Assembly (NCBI GenBank): GCA_032207245.1
Contig: JAGEOH010000221.1
Span: forward strand, 2,501 to 66,500
Reading direction: 5' to 3'
Source: Pardosa pseudoannulata
Lineage: Eukaryota; Arthropoda; Arachnida; Araneae; Lycosidae
DNA length: 64,000 nt
Numbering within the stretch: position 1 is the first letter of the stretch; the number at the start of each line of letters is the position of its first letter. Of the stretch, positions 24,999 through 40,782 are shown in pieces. Under the pieces are notes generated by a model, which was given only the letters and a program-made list of their open reading frames with translations, made no database searches and was not told the DNA's origin. The position numbers and the translations under genes are program-made.

Positions 24999-25224
24999 CC
25001 AGCGAATTTTTCAGAACACAGGAAAGTTTAATAAATATATAAAATTGCAAATATCTCGAAAACGGAACGTCCTAGGTGAAAAAATAACGAAAAAAATGCT
25101 GCCTTAGGAACTCCATGTAGTTTTCGATATATTTTCCGTACCCATTATCAAAACATGAATTTGAAAAGATTTTAAAAATCCACCGAACCATAGACATACC
25201 CCGTGCACCGGGGGAATGTATTTA
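24999..25224 (+). repeat. Variant monomer with altered GGTGCG
   Basis: ACGGTGCGTCC reads ACGGAACGTCC and an extra A precedes TAACG. It follows a 228-bp copy (24771) with two further single-A insertions, so three insertions fall within about 300 bp. Confidence 0.8.
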
Positions 25225-25675
25225 CCAGCGAATTTTTCAGAACACAGGAAAGTTTAATAAATATATAAAATTGCAAATATCTCGAAAACGGTGCGTCCTA
25301 GGTGAAAAATAACGAAAAAAATGCTGCCTTAGGAACTCCATGTAGTTTTCGATATATTTTCCGTACCCATTATCAAAACATGAATTTGAAAAGATTTTAA
25401 AAATCCACCGAACCATAGACATACCCCGTGCACCGGGGGAATGTATTTACCAGCGAATTTTTCAGAACACAGGAAAGTTTAATAAATATATAAAATTGCA
25501 AATATCTCGAAAACGGTGCGTCCTAGGTGAAAAATAACGAAAAAAAATGCTGCCTTAGGAACTCCATGTAGTTTTCGATATATTTTCCGTACCCATTATC
25601 AAAACATGAATTTGAAAAGATTTTAAAAATCCACCGAACCATAGACATACCCCGTGCACCGGGGGAATGTATTTA

Positions 25676-25900
25676 CCAGCGAATTTTTCAGAACACAGGA
25701 AAGTTTAATAAATATATAAAATTGCAAATATCTCGAAAACGGTGTGTCCTAGGTGAAAAAAAAAGAAAAAAATGCTGCCTTAGGAACTCCATGTAGTTTT
25801 CGATATATTTTCCGTACCCATTATCAAAACATGAATTTGAAAAGATTTTAAAAATCCACCGAACCATAGACATACCCCGTGCACCGGGGGAATGTATTTA
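25676..25900 (+). repeat. Variant monomer: third copy of the A-run replacement
   Basis: Carries the same change as copies 10365 and 19820, plus GGTGCGTCC to GGTGTGTCC, a CpG transition. It is also followed by an 8-A copy (25901). Confidence 0.88.
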
Positions 25901-28900
25901 CCAGCGAATTTTTCAGAACACAGGAAAGTTTAATAAATATATAAAATTGCAAATATCTCGAAAACGGTGCGTCCTAGGTGAAAAATAACGAAAAAAAATG
26001 CTGCCTTAGGAACTCCATGTAGTTTTCGATATATTTTCCGTACCCATTATCAAAACATGAATTTGAAAAGATTTTAAAAATCCACCGAACCATAGACATA
26101 CCCCGTGCACCGGGGGAATGTATTTACCAGCGAATTTTTCAGAACACAGGAAAGTTTAATAAATATATAAAATTGCAAATATCTCGAAAACGGTGCGTCC
26201 TAGGTGAAAAATAACGAAAAAAAATGCTGCCTTAGGAACTCCATGTAGTTTTCGATATATTTTCCGTACCCATTATCAAAACATGAATTTGAAAAGATTT
26301 TAAAAATCCACCGAACCATAGACATACCCCGTGCACCGGGGGAATGTATTTACCAGCGAATTTTTCAGAACACAGGAAAGTTTAATAAATATATAAAATT
26401 GCAAATATCTCGAAAACGGTGCGTCCTAGGTGAAAAATAACGAAAAAAAATGCTGCCTTAGGAACTCCATGTAGTTTTCGATATATTTTCCGTACCCATT
26501 ATCAAAACATGAATTTGAAAAGATTTTAAAAATCCACCGAACCATAGACATACCCCGTGCACCGGGGGAATGTATTTACCAGCGAATTTTTCAGAACACA
26601 GGAAAGTTTAATAAATATATAAAATTGCAAATATCTCGAAAACGGTGCGTCCTAGGTGAAAAATAACGAAAAAAAATGCTGCCTTAGGAACTCCATGTAG
26701 TTTTCGATATATTTTCCGTACCCATTATCAAAACATGAATTTGAAAAGATTTTAAAAATCCACCGAACCATAGACATACCCCGTGCACCGGGGGAATGTA
26801 TTTACCAGCGAATTTTTCAGAACACAGGAAAGTTTAATAAATATATAAAATTGCAAATATCTCGAAAACGGTGCGTCCTAGGTGAAAAATAACGAAAAAA
26901 ATGCTGCCTTAGGAACTCCATGTAGTTTTCGATATATTTTCCGTACCCATTATCAAAACATGAATTTGAAAAGATTTTAAAAATCCACCGAACCATAGAC
27001 ATACCCCGTGCACCGGGGGAATGTATTTACCAGCGAATTTTTCAGAACACAGGAAAGTTTAATAAATATATAAAATTGCAAATATCTCGAAAACGGTGCG
27101 TCCTAGGTGAAAAATAACGAAAAAAATGCTGCCTTAGGAACTCCATGTAGTTTTCGATATATTTTCCGTACCCATTATCAAAACATGAATTTGAAAAGAT
27201 TTTAAAAATCCACCGAACCATAGACATACCCCGTGCACCGGGGGAATGTATTTACCAGCGAATTTTTCAGAACACAGGAAAGTTTAATAAATATATAAAA
27301 TTGCAAATATCTCGAAAACGGTGCGTCCTAGGTGAAAAATAACGAAAAAAATGCTGCCTTAGGAACTCCATGTAGTTTTCGATATATTTTCCGTACCCAT
27401 TATCAAAACATGAATTTGAAAAGATTTTAAAAATCCACCGAACCATAGACATACCCCGTGCACCGGGGGAATGTATTTACCAGCGAATTTTTCAGAACAC
27501 AGGAAAGTTTAATAAATATATAAAATTGCAAATATCTCGAAAACGGTGCGTCCTAGGTGAAAAATAACGAAAAAAATGCTGCCTTAGGAACTCCATGTAG
27601 TTTTCGATATATTTTCCGTACCCATTATCAAAACATGAATTTGAAAAGATTTTAAAAATCCACCGAACCATAGACATACCCCGTGCACCGGGGGAATGTA
27701 TTTACCAGCGAATTTTTCAGAACACAGGAAAGTTTAATAAATATATAAAATTGCAAATATCTCGAAAACGGTGCGTCCTAGGTGAAAAATAACGAAAAAA
27801 ATGCTGCCTTAGGAACTCCATGTAGTTTTCGATATATTTTCCGTACCCATTATCAAAACATGAATTTGAAAAGATTTTAAAAATCCACCGAACCATAGAC
27901 ATACCCCGTGCACCGGGGGAATGTATTTACCAGCGAATTTTTCAGAACACAGGAAAGTTTAATAAATATATAAAATTGCAAATATCTCGAAAACGGTGCG
28001 TCCTAGGTGAAAAATAACGAAAAAAATGCTGCCTTAGGAACTCCATGTAGTTTTCGATATATTTTCCGTACCCATTATCAAAACATGAATTTGAAAAGAT
28101 TTTAAAAATCCACCGAACCATAGACATACCCCGTGCACCGGGGGAATGTATTTACCAGCGAATTTTTCAGAACACAGGAAAGTTTAATAAATATATAAAA
28201 TTGCAAATATCTCGAAAACGGTGCGTCCTAGGTGAAAAATAACGAAAAAAAATGCTGCCTTAGGAACTCCATGTAGTTTTCGATATATTTTCCGTACCCA
28301 TTATCAAAACATGAATTTGAAAAGATTTTAAAAATCCACCGAACCATAGACATACCCCGTGCACCGGGGGAATGTATTTACCAGCGAATTTTTCAGAACA
28401 CAGGAAAGTTTAATAAATATATAAAATTGCAAATATCTCGAAAACGGTGCGTCCTAGGTGAAAAATAACGAAAAAAATGCTGCCTTAGGAACTCCATGTA
28501 GTTTTCGATATATTTTCCGTACCCATTATCAAAAACATGAATTTGAAAAGATTTTAAAAATCCACCGAACCATAGACATACCCCGTGCACCGGGGGAATG
28601 TATTTACCAGCGAATTTTTCAGAACACAGGAAAGTTTAATAAATATATAAAATTGCAAATATCTCGAAAACGGTGCGTCCTAGGTGAAAAATAACGAAAA
28701 AAATGCTGCCTTAGGAACTCCATGTAGTTTTCGATATATTTTCCGTACCCATTATCAAAACATGAATTTGAAAAGATTTTAAAAATCCACCGAACCATAG
28801 ACATACCCCGTGCACCGGGGGAATGTATTTACCAGCGAATTTTTCAGAACACAGGAAAGTTTAATAAATATATAAAATTGCAAATATCTCGAAAACGGTG

Positions 28901-31900
28901 CGTCCTAGGTGAAAAATAACGAAAAAAATGCTGCCTTAGGAACTCCATGTAGTTTTCGATATATTTTCCGTACCCATTATCAAAACATGAATTTGAAAAG
29001 ATTTTAAAAATCCACCGAACCATAGACATACCCCGTGCACCGGGGGAATGTATTTACCAGCGAATTTTTCAGAACACAGGAAAGTTTAATAAATATATAA
29101 AATTGCAAATATCTCGAAAACGGTGCGTCCTAGGTGAAAAATAACGAAAAAAAATGCTGCCTTAGGAACTCCATGTAGTTTTCGATATATTTCCCGTACC
29201 CATTATCAAAACATGAATTTGAAAAGATTTTAAAAATCCACCGAACCATAGACATACCCCGTGCACCGGGGGAATGTATTTACCAGCGAATTTTTCAGAA
29301 CACAGGAAAGTTTAATAAATATATAAAATTGCAAATATCTCGAAAACGGTGCGTCCTAGGTGAAAAATAACGAAAAAAATGCTGCCTTAGGAACTCCATG
29401 TAGTTTTCGATATATTTCCCGTACCCATTATCAAAACATGAATTTGAAAAGATTTTAAAAATCCACCGAACCATAGACATACCCCGTGCACCGGGGGAAT
29501 GTATTTACCAGCGAATTTTTCAGAACACAGGAAAGTTTAATAAATATATAAAATTGCAAATATCTCGAAAAACGGTGCGTCCTAGGTGAAAAATAACGAA
29601 AAAAAATGCTGCCTTAGGAACTCCATGTAGTTTTCGATATATTTTCCGTACCCATTATCAAAACATGAATTTGAAAAGATTTTAAAAATCCACCGAACCA
29701 TAGACATACCCCGTGCACCGGGGGAATGTATTTACCAGCGAATTTTTCAGAACACAGGAAAGTTTAATAAATATATAAAATTGCAAATATCTCGAAAACG
29801 GTGCGTCCTAGGTGAAAAATAACGAAAAAAAATGCTGCCTTAGGAACTCCATGTAGTTTTCGATATATTTTCCGTACCCATTATCAAAACATGAATTTGA
29901 AAAGATTTTAAAAATCCACCGAACCATAGACATACCCCGTGCACCGGGGGAATGTATTTACCAGCGAATTTTTCAGAACACAGGAAAGTTTAATAAATAT
30001 ATAAAATTGCAAATATCTCGAAAACGGTGCGTCCTAGGTGAAAAATAACGAAAAAAAATGCTGCCTTAGGAACTCCATGTAGTTTTCGATATATTTTCCG
30101 TACCCATTATCAAAACATGAATTTGAAAAGATTTTAAAAATCCACCGAACCATAGACATACCCCGTGCACCGGGGGAATGTATTTACCAGCGAATTTTTC
30201 AGAACACAGGAAAGTTTAATAAATATATAAAATTGCAAATATCTCGAAAACGGTGCGTCCTAGGTGAAAAATAACGAAAAAAAATGCTGCCTTAGGAACT
30301 CCATGTAGTTTTCGATATATTTTCCGTACCCATTATCAAAACATGAATTTGAAAAGATTTTAAAAATCCACCGAACCATAGACATACCCCGTGCACCGGG
30401 GGAATGTATTTACCAGCGAATTTTTCAGAACACAGGAAAGTTTAATAAATATATAAAATTGCAAATATCTCGAAAACGGTGCGTCCTAGGTGAAAAATAA
30501 CGAAAAAAAAATGCTGCCTTAGGAACTCCATGTAGTTTTCGATATATTTTCCGTACCCATTATCAAAACATGAATTTGAAAAGATTTTAAAAATCCACCG
30601 AACCATAGACATCCCCAGTGCACCGGGGGAATGTATTTACCAGCGAATTTTTCAGAACACAGGAAAGTTTAATAAATATATAAAATTGCAAATATCTCGA
30701 AAACGGTGCGTCCTAGGTGAAAAATAACGAAAAAAATGCTGCCTTAGGAACTCCATGTAGTTTTCGATATATTTTCCGTACCCATTATCAAAACATGAAT
30801 TTGAAAAGATTTTAAAAATCCACCGAACCATAGACATACCCCGTGCACCGGGGGAATGTATTTACCAGCGAATTTTTCAGAACACAGGAAAGTTTAATAA
30901 ATATATAAAATTGCAAATATCTCGAAAACGGTGCGTCCTAGGTGAAAAATAACGAAAAAAATGCTGCCTTAGGAACTCCATGTAGTTTTCGATATATTTT
31001 CCGTACCCATTATCAAAACATGAATTTGAAAAGATTTTAAAAATCCACCGAACCATAGACATACCCCGTGCACCGGGGGAATGTATTTACCAGCGAATTT
31101 TTCAGAACACAGGAAAGTTTAATAAATATATAAAATTGCAAATATCTCGAAAACGGTGCGTCCTAGGTGAAAAATAACGAAAAAAAATGCTGCCTTAGGA
31201 ACTCCATGTAGTTTTCGATATATTTTCCGTACCCATTATCAAAACATGAATTTGAAAAGATTTTAAAAATCCACCGAACCATAGACATACCCCGTGCACC
31301 GGGGGAATGTATTTACCAGCGAATTTTTCAGAACACAGGAAAGTTTAATAAATATATAAAATTGCAAATATCTCGAAAACGGTGCGTCCTAGGTGAAAAA
31401 TAACGAAAAAAATGCTGCCTTAGGAACTCCATGTAGTTTTCGATATATTTTCCGTACCCATTATCAAAACATGAATTTGAAAAGATTTTAAAAATCCACC
31501 GAACCATAGACATACCCCGTGCACCGGGGGAATGTATTTACCAGCGAATTTTTCAGAACACAGGAAAGTTTAATAAATATATAAAATTGCAAATATCTCG
31601 AAAACGGTGCGTCCTAGGTGAAAAATAACGAAAAAAATGCTGCCTTAGGAACTCCATGTAGTTTTCGATATATTTTCCGTACCCATTATCAAAACATGAA
31701 TTTGAAAAGATTTTAAAAATCCACCGAACCATAGACATACCCCGTGCACCGGGGGAATGTATTTACCAGCGAATTTTTCAGAACACAGGAAAGTTTAATA
31801 AATATATAAAATTGCAAATATCTCGAAAACGGTGCGTCCTAGGTGAAAAATAACGAAAAAAAATGCTGCCTTAGGAACTCCATGTAGTTTTCGATATATT

Positions 31901-33346
31901 TTCCGTACCCATTATCAAAACATGAATTTGAAAAGATTTTAAAAATCCACCGAACCATAGACATACCCCGTGCACCGGGGGAATGTATTTACCAGCGAAT
32001 TTTTCAGAACACAGGAAAGTTTAATAAATATATAAAATTGCAAATATCTCGAAAACGGTGCGTCCTAGGTGAAAAATAACGAAAAAAATGCTGCCTTAGG
32101 AACTCCATGTAGTTTTCGATATATTTTCCGTACCCATTATCAAAACATGAATTTGAAAAGATTTTAAAAATCCACCGAACCATAGACATACCCCGTGCAC
32201 CGGGGGAATGTATTTACCAGCGAATTTTTCAGAACACAGGAAAGTTTAATAAATATATAAAATTGCAAATATCTCGAAAACGGTGCGTCCTAGGTGAAAA
32301 ATAACGAAAAAAAATGCTGCCTTAGGAACTCCATGTAGTTTTCGATATATTTTCCGTACCCATTATCAAAACATGAATTTGAAAAGATTTTAAAAATCCA
32401 CCGAACCATAGACATACCCCGTGCACCGGGGGAATGTATTTACCAGCGAATTTTTCAGAACACAGGAAAGTTTAATAAATATATAAAATTGCAAATATCT
32501 CGAAAACGGTGCGTCCTAGGTGAAAAATAACGAAAAAAAATGCTTGCCTTAGGAACTCCATGTAGTTTTCGATATATTTTCCGTACCCATTATCAAAACA
32601 TGAATTTGAAAAGATTTTAAAAATCCACCGAACCATAGACATACCCCGTGCACCGGGGGAATGTATTTACCAGCGAATTTTTCAGAACACAGGAAAGTTT
32701 AATAAATATATAAAATTGCAAATATCTCGAAAACGGTGCGTCCTAGGTGAAAAATAACGAAAAAAAATGCTGCCTTAGGAACTCCATGTAGTTTTCGATA
32801 TATTTTCCGTACCCATTATCAAAACATGAATTTGAAAAGATTTTAAAAATCCACCGAACCATAGACATACCCCGTGCACCGGGGGAATGTATTTACCAGC
32901 GAATTTTTCAGAACACAGGAAAGTTTAATAAATATATAAAATTGCAAATATCTCGAAAACGGTGCGTCCTAGGTGAAAAATAACGAAAAAAATGCTGCCT
33001 TAGGAACTCCATGTAGTTTTCGATATATTTTCCGTACCCATTATCAAAACATGAATTTGAAAAGATTTTAAAAATCCACCGAACCATAGACATACCCCGT
33101 GCACCGGGGGAATGTATTTACCAGCGAATTTTTCAGAACACAGGAAAGTTTAATAAATATATAAAATTGCAAATATCTCGAAAACGGTGCGTCCTAGGTG
33201 AAAAATAACGAAAAAAAATGCTGCCTTAGGAACTCCATGTAGTTTTCGATATATTTTCCGTACCCATTATCAAAACATGAATTTGAAAAGATTTTAAAAA
33301 TCCACCGAACCATAGACATACCCCGTGCACCGGGGGAATGTATTTA

Positions 33347-33574
33347 CCAGCGAATTTTTCAGAACACAGGAAAGTTTAATAAATATATAAAATTGCAAAT
33401 ATCTCGAAAACGGTGCGTCCTAGGTGAAAAATAACAAAAAAAAATGCTGCCTTAGGAACTCCATGTAGTTTTTTATATATATTTTCCGTACCCATTATCA
33501 AAACATGAATTTGAAAAGATTTTAAAAATCCACCGAACCATAGACATACCCCGTGCACCGGGGGAATGTATTTA
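33347..33574 (+). repeat. Variant monomer with disrupted right dyad arm (228 bp)
   Basis: GTAGTTTTCGATATATTTT reads GTAGTTTTTTATATATATTTT, removing the CG and the 8-bp core of the right dyad arm. AACG also reads AACA ahead of the A-run. Comparable T-run forms occur in the copies at 60815 and 63293. Confidence 0.85.
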
Positions 33575-36500
33575 CCAGCGAATTTTTCAGAACACAGGAA
33601 AGTTTAATAAATATATAAAATTGCAAATATCTCGAAAACGGTGCGTCCTAGGTGAAAAATAACGAAAAAAAATGCTGCCTTAGGAACTCCATGTAGTTTT
33701 CGATATATTTTCCGTACCCATTATCAAAACATGAATTTGAAAAGATTTTAAAAATCCACCGAACCATAGACATACCCCGTGCACCGGGGGAATGTATTTA
33801 CCAGCGAATTTTTCAGAACACAGGAAAGTTTAATAAATATATAAAATTGCAAATATCTCGAAAACGGTGCGTCCTAGGTGAAAAATAACGAAAAAAATGC
33901 TGCCTTAGGAACTCCATGTAGTTTTCGATATATTTTCCGTACCCATTATCAAAACATGAATTTGAAAAGATTTTAAAAATCCACCGAACCATAGACATAC
34001 CCCGTGCACCGGGGGAATGTATTTACCAGCGAATTTTTCAGAACACAGGAAAGTTTAATAAATATATAAAATTGCAAATATCTCGAAAACGGTGCGTCCT
34101 AGGTGAAAAATAACGAAAAAAAATGCTGCCTTAGGAACTCCATGTAGTTTTCGATATATTTTCCGTACCCATTATCAAAACATGAATTTGAAAAGATTTT
34201 AAAAATCCACCGAACCATAGACATACCCCGTGCACCGGGGGAATGTATTTACCAGCGAATTTTTCAGAACACAGGAAAGTTTAATAAATATATAAAATTG
34301 CAAATATCTCGAAAACGGTGCGTCCTAGGTGAAAAATAACGAAAAAAATGCTGCCTTAGGAACTCCATGTAGTTTTCGATATATTTTCCGTACCCATTAT
34401 CAAAACATGAATTTGAAAAGATTTTAAAAATCCACCGAACCATAGACATACCCCGTGCACCGGGGGAATGTATTTACCAGCGAATTTTTCAGAACACAGG
34501 AAAGTTTAATAAATATATAAAATTGCAAATATCTCGAAAACGGTGCGTCCTAGGTGAAAAATAACGAAAAAAATGCTGCCTTAGGAACTCCATGTAGTTT
34601 TCGATATATTTTCCGTACCCATTTATCAAAACATGAATTTGAAAAGATTTTAAAAATCCACCGAACCATAGACATACCCCGTGCACCGGGGGAATGTATT
34701 TACCAGCGAATTTTTCAGAACACAGGAAAGTTTAATAAATATATAAAATTGCAAATATCTCGAAAACGGTGCGTCCTAGGTGAAAAATAACGAAAAAAAA
34801 TGCTGCCTTAGGAACTCCATGTAGTTTTCGATATATTTTCCGTACCCATTATCAAAACATGAATTTGAAAAGATTTTAAAAATCCACCGAACCATAGACA
34901 TACCCCGTGCACCGGGGGAATGTATTTACCAGCGAATTTTTCAGAACACAGGAAAGTTTAATAAATATATAAAATTGCAAATATCTCGAAAACGGTGCGT
35001 CCTAGGTGAAAAATAACGAAAAAAATGCTGCCTTAGGAACTCCATGTAGTTTTCGATATATTTTCCGTACCCATTATCAAAACATGAATTTGAAAAGATT
35101 TTAAAAATCCACCGAACCATAGACATACCCCGTGCACCGGGGGAATGTATTTACCAGCGAATTTTTCAGAACACAGGAAAGTTTAATAAATATATAAAAT
35201 TGCAAATATCTCGAAAACGGTGCGTCCTAGGTGAAAAATAACGAAAAAAATGCTGCCTTAGGAACTCCATGTAGTTTTCGATATATTTTCCGTACCCATT
35301 ATCAAAACATGAATTTGAAAAGATTTTAAAAATCCACCGAACCATAGACATACCCCGTGCACCGGGGGAATGTATTTACCAGCGAATTTTTCAGAACACA
35401 GGAAAGTTTAATAAATATATAAAATTGCAAATATCTCGAAAACGGTGCGTCCTAGGTGAAAAATAACGAAAAAAATGCTGCCTTAGGAACTCCATGTAGT
35501 TTTCGATATATTTTCCGTACCCATTATCAAAACATGAATTTGAAAAGATTTTAAAAATCCACCGAACCATAGACATACCCCGTGCACCGGGGGAATGTAT
35601 TTACCAGCGAATTTTTCAGAACACAGGAAAGTTTAATAAATATATAAAATTGCAAATATCTCGAAAACGGTGCGTCCTAGGTGAAAAATAACGAAAAAAA
35701 TGCTGCCTTAGGAACTCCATGTAGTTTTCGATATATTTTCCGTACCCATTATCAAAACATGAATTTGAAAAGATTTTAAAAATCCACCGAACCATAGACA
35801 TACCCCGTGCACCGGGGGAATGTATTTACCAGCGAATTTTTCAGAACACAGGAAAGTTTAATAAATATATAAAATTGCAAATATCTCGAAAACGGTGCGT
35901 CCTAGGTGAAAAATAACGAAAAAAATGCTGCCTTAGGAACTCCATGTAGTTTTCGATATATTTTCCGTACCCATTATCAAAACATGAATTTGAAAAGATT
36001 TTAAAAATCCACCGAACCATAGACATACCCCGTGCACCGGGGGAATGTATTTACCAGCGAATTTTTCAGAACACAGGAAAGTTTAATAAATATATAAAAT
36101 TGCAAATATCTCGAAAACGGTGCGTCCTAGGTGAAAAATAACGAAAAAAATGCTGCCTTAGGAACTCCATGTAGTTTTCGATATATTTTCCGTACCCATT
36201 ATCAAAACATGAATTTGAAAAGATTTTAAAAATCCACCGAACCATAGACATACCCCGTGCACCGGGGGAATGTATTTACCAGCGAATTTTTCAGAACACA
36301 GGAAAGTTTAATAAATATATAAAATTGCAAATATCTCGAAAACGGTGCGTCCTAGGTGAAAAATAACGAAAAAAATGCTGCCTTAGGAACTCCATGTAGT
36401 TTTCGATATATTTTCCGTACCCATTATCAAAACATGAATTTGAAAAGATTTTAAAAATCCACCGAACCATAGACATACAACGTGCACCGGGGGAATGTAT

Positions 36501-39500
36501 TTACCAGCGAATTTTTCAGAACACAGGAAAGTTTAATAAATATATAAAATTGCAAATATCTCGAAAACGGTGCGTCCTAGGTGAAAAATAACGAAAAAAA
36601 TGCTGCCTTAGGAACTCCATGTAGTTTTCGATATATTTTCCGTACCCATTATCAAAACATGAATTTGAAAAGATTTTAAAAATCCACCGAACCATAGACA
36701 TACCCCGTGCACCGGGGGAATGTATTTACCAGCGAATTTTTCAGAACACAGGAAAGTTTAATAAATATATAAAATTGCAAATATCTCGAAAACGGTGCGT
36801 CCTAGGTGAAAAATAACGAAAAAAATGCTGCCTTAGGAACTCCATGTAGTTTTCGATATATTTTCCGTACCCATTATCAAAACATGAATTTGAAAAGATT
36901 TTAAAAATCCACCGAACCATAGACATACCCCGTGCACCGGGGGAATGTATTTACCAGCGAATTTTTCAGAACACAGGAAAGTTTAATAAATATATAAAAT
37001 TGCAAATATCTCGAAAACGGTGCGTCCTAGGTGAAAAATAACGAAAAAAATGCTGCCTTAGGAACTCCATGTAGTTTTCGATATATTTTCCGTACCCATT
37101 ATCAAAACATGAATTTGAAAAGATTTTAAAAATCCACCGAACCATAGACATACCCCGTGCACCGGGGGAATGTATTTACCAGCGAATTTTTCAGAACACA
37201 GGAAAGTTTAATAAATATATAAAATTGCAAATATCTCGAAAACGGTGCGTCCTAGGTGAAAAATAACGAAAAAAAATGCTGCCTTAGGAACTCCATGTAG
37301 TTTTCGATATATTTTCCGTACCCATTATCAAAACATGAATTTGAAAAGATTTTAAAAATCCACCGAACCATAGACATACCCCGTGCACCGGGGGAATGTA
37401 TTTACCAGCGAATTTTTCAGAACACAGGAAAGTTTAATAAATATATAAAATTGCAAATATCTCGAAAACGGTGCGTCCTAGGTGAAAAATAACGAAAAAA
37501 ATGCTGCCTTAGGAACTCCATGTAGTTTTCGATATATTTTCCGTACCCATTATCAAAACATGAATTTGAAAAGATTTTAAAAATCCACCGAACCATAGAC
37601 ATACCCCGTGCACCGGGGGAATGTATTTACCAGCGAATTTTTCAGAACACAGGAAAGTTTAATAAATATATAAAATTGCAAATATCTCGAAAACGGTGCG
37701 TCCTAGGTGAAAAATAACGAAAAAAATGCTGCCTTAGGAACTCCATGTAGTTTTCGATATATTTTCCGTACCCATTATCAAAACATGAATTTGAAAAGAT
37801 TTTAAAAATCCACCGAACCATAGACATACCCCGTGCACCGGGGGAATGTATTTACCAGCGAATTTTTCAGAACACAGGAAAGTTTAATAAATATATAAAA
37901 TTGCAAATATCTCGAAAACGGTGCGTCCTAGGTGAAAAATAACGAAAAAAATGCTGCCTTAGGAACTCCATGTAGTTTTCGATATATTTTCCGTACCCAT
38001 TATCAAAACATGAATTTGAAAAGATTTTAAAAATCCACCGAACCATAGACATACCCCGTGCACCGGGGGAATGTATTTACCAGCGAATTTTTCAGAACAC
38101 AGGAAAGTTTAATAAATATATAAAATTGCAAATATCTCGAAAACGGTGCGTCCTAGGTGAAAAATAACGAAAAAAATGCTGCCTTAGGAACTCCATGTAG
38201 TTTTCGATATATTTTCCGTACCCATTATCAAAACATGAATTTGAAAAGATTTTAAAAATCCACCGAACCATAGACATACCCCGTGCACCGGGGGAATGTA
38301 TTTACCAGCGAATTTTTCAGAACACAGGAAAGTTTAATAAATATATAAAATTGCAAATATCTCGAAAACGGTGCGTCCTAGGTGAAAAATAACGAAAAAA
38401 ATGCTGCCTTAGGAACTCCATGTAGTTTTCGATATATTTTCCGTACCCATTATCAAAACATGAATTTGAAAAGATTTTAAAAATCCACCGAACCATAGAC
38501 ATACCCCGTGCACCGGGGGAATGTATTTACCAGCGAATTTTTCAGAACACAGGAAAGTTTAATAAATATATAAAATTGCAAATATCTCGAAAACGGTGCG
38601 TCCTAGGTGAAAAATAACGAAAAAAATGCTGCCTTAGGAACTCCATGTAGTTTTCGATATATTTTCCGTACCCATTATCAAAACATGAATTTGAAAAGAT
38701 TTTAAAAATCCACCGAACCATAGACATACCCCGTGCACCGGGGGAATGTATTTACCAGCGAATTTTTCAGAACACAGGAAAGTTTAATAAATATATAAAA
38801 TTGCAAATATCTCGAAAACGGTGCGTCCTAGGTGAAAAATAACGAAAAAAATGCTGCCTTAGGAACTCCATGTAGTTTTCGATATATTTTCCGTACCCAT
38901 TATCAAAACATGAATTTGAAAAGATTTTAAAAATCCACCGAACCATAGACATACCCCGTGCACCGGGGGAATGTATTTACCAGCGAATTTTTCAGAACAC
39001 AGGAAAGTTTAATAAATATATAAAATTGCAAATATCTCGAAAACGGTGCGTCCTAGGTGAAAAATAACGAAAAAAATGCTGCCTTAGGAACTCCATGTAG
39101 TTTTCGATATTTTTTCCGTACCCATTATCAAAACATGAATTTGAAAAGATTTTAAAAATCCACCGAACCATAGACATACCCCGTGCACCGGGGGAATGTA
39201 TTTACCAGCGAATTTTTCAGAACACAGGAAAGTTTAATAAATATATAAAATTGCAAATATCTCGAAAACGGTGCGTCCTAGGTGAAAAATAACGAAAAAA
39301 ATGCTGCCTTAGGAACTCCATGTAGTTTTCGATATATTTTCCGTACCCATTATCAAAACATGAATTTGAAAAGATTTTAAAAATCCACCGAACCATAGAC
39401 ATACCCGTGCACCGGGGGAATGTATTTACCAGCGAATTTTTCAGAACACAGGAAAGTTTAATAAATATATAAAATTGCAAATATCTCGAAAACGGTGCGT

Positions 39501-40782
39501 CCTAGGTGAAAAATAACGAAAAAAAATGCTTGCCTTAGGAACTCCATGTAGTTTTCGATATATTTTCCGTACCCATTATCAAAACATGAATTTGAAAAGA
39601 TTTTAAAAATCCACCGAACCATAGACATACCCCGTGCACCGGGGGAATGTATTTACCAGCGAATTTTTCAGAACACAGGAAAGTTTAATAAATATATAAA
39701 ATTGCAAATATCTCGAAAACGGTGCGTCCTAGGTGAAAAATAACGAAAAAAAATGCTGCCTTAGGAACTCCATGTAGTTTTCGATATATTTTCCGTACCC
39801 ATTATCAAAACATGAATTTGAAAAGATTTTAAAAAATCCACCGAACCATAGACATACCCGTGCACCGGGGGAATGTATTTACCAGCGAATTTTTCAGAAC
39901 ACAGGAAAGTTTAATAAATATATAAAATTGCAAATATCTCGAAAACGGTGCGTCCTAGGTGAAAAATAACGAAAAAAATGCTGCCTTAGGAACTCCATGT
40001 AGTTTTCGATATATTTTCCGTACCCATTATCAAAACATGAATTTGAAAAGATTTTAAAAATCCACCGAACCATAGACATACCCCGTGCACCGGGGGAATG
40101 TATTTACCAGCGAATTTTTCAGAACACAGGAAAGTTTAATAAATATATAAAATTGCAAATATCTCGAAAACGGTGCGTCCTAGGTGAAAAATAACGAAAA
40201 AAAATGCTGCCTTAGGAACTCCATGTAGTTTTCGATATATTTTCCGTACCCATTATCAAAACATGAATTTGAAAAGATTTTAAAAATCCACCGAACCATA
40301 GACATACCCCGTGCACCGGGGGAATGTATTTACCAGCGAATTTTTCAGAACACAGGAAAGTTTAATAAATATATAAAATTGCAAATATCTCGAAAACGGT
40401 GCGTCCTAGGTGAAAAATAACGAAAAAAATGCTGCCTTAGGAACTCCATGTAGTTTTCGATATATTTTCCGTACCCATTATCAAAACATGAATTTGAAAA
40501 GATTTTAAAAATCCACCGAACCATAGACATACCCCGTGCACCGGGGGAATGTATTTACCAGCGAATTTTTCAGAACACAGGAAAGTTTAATAAATATATA
40601 AAATTGCAAATATCTCGAAAACGGTGCGTCCTAGGTGAAAAATAACGAAAAAAATGCTGCCTTAGGAACTCCATGTAGTTTTCGATATATTTTCCGTACC
40701 CATTATCAAAACATGAATTTGAAAAGATTTTAAAAATCCACCGAACCATAGACATACCCCGTGCACCGGGGGAATGTATTTA

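Larger units (their letters stand above)
24319..34928 (+). repeat. Satellite block 3: 8-A-rich copies (47 monomers)
   Basis: Copies 109-155. Twenty-four carry 8 A and one (start 30413) carries 9, against 44 of the other 237 copies in the window. Consecutive runs of 8-A copies occur at 24319-24998, 25901-26804 and 29508-30412, the last leading directly into the 9-A copy. The block therefore looks like a distinct subfamily domain within the array. No gene or foreign insertion is present. Confidence 0.93.
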
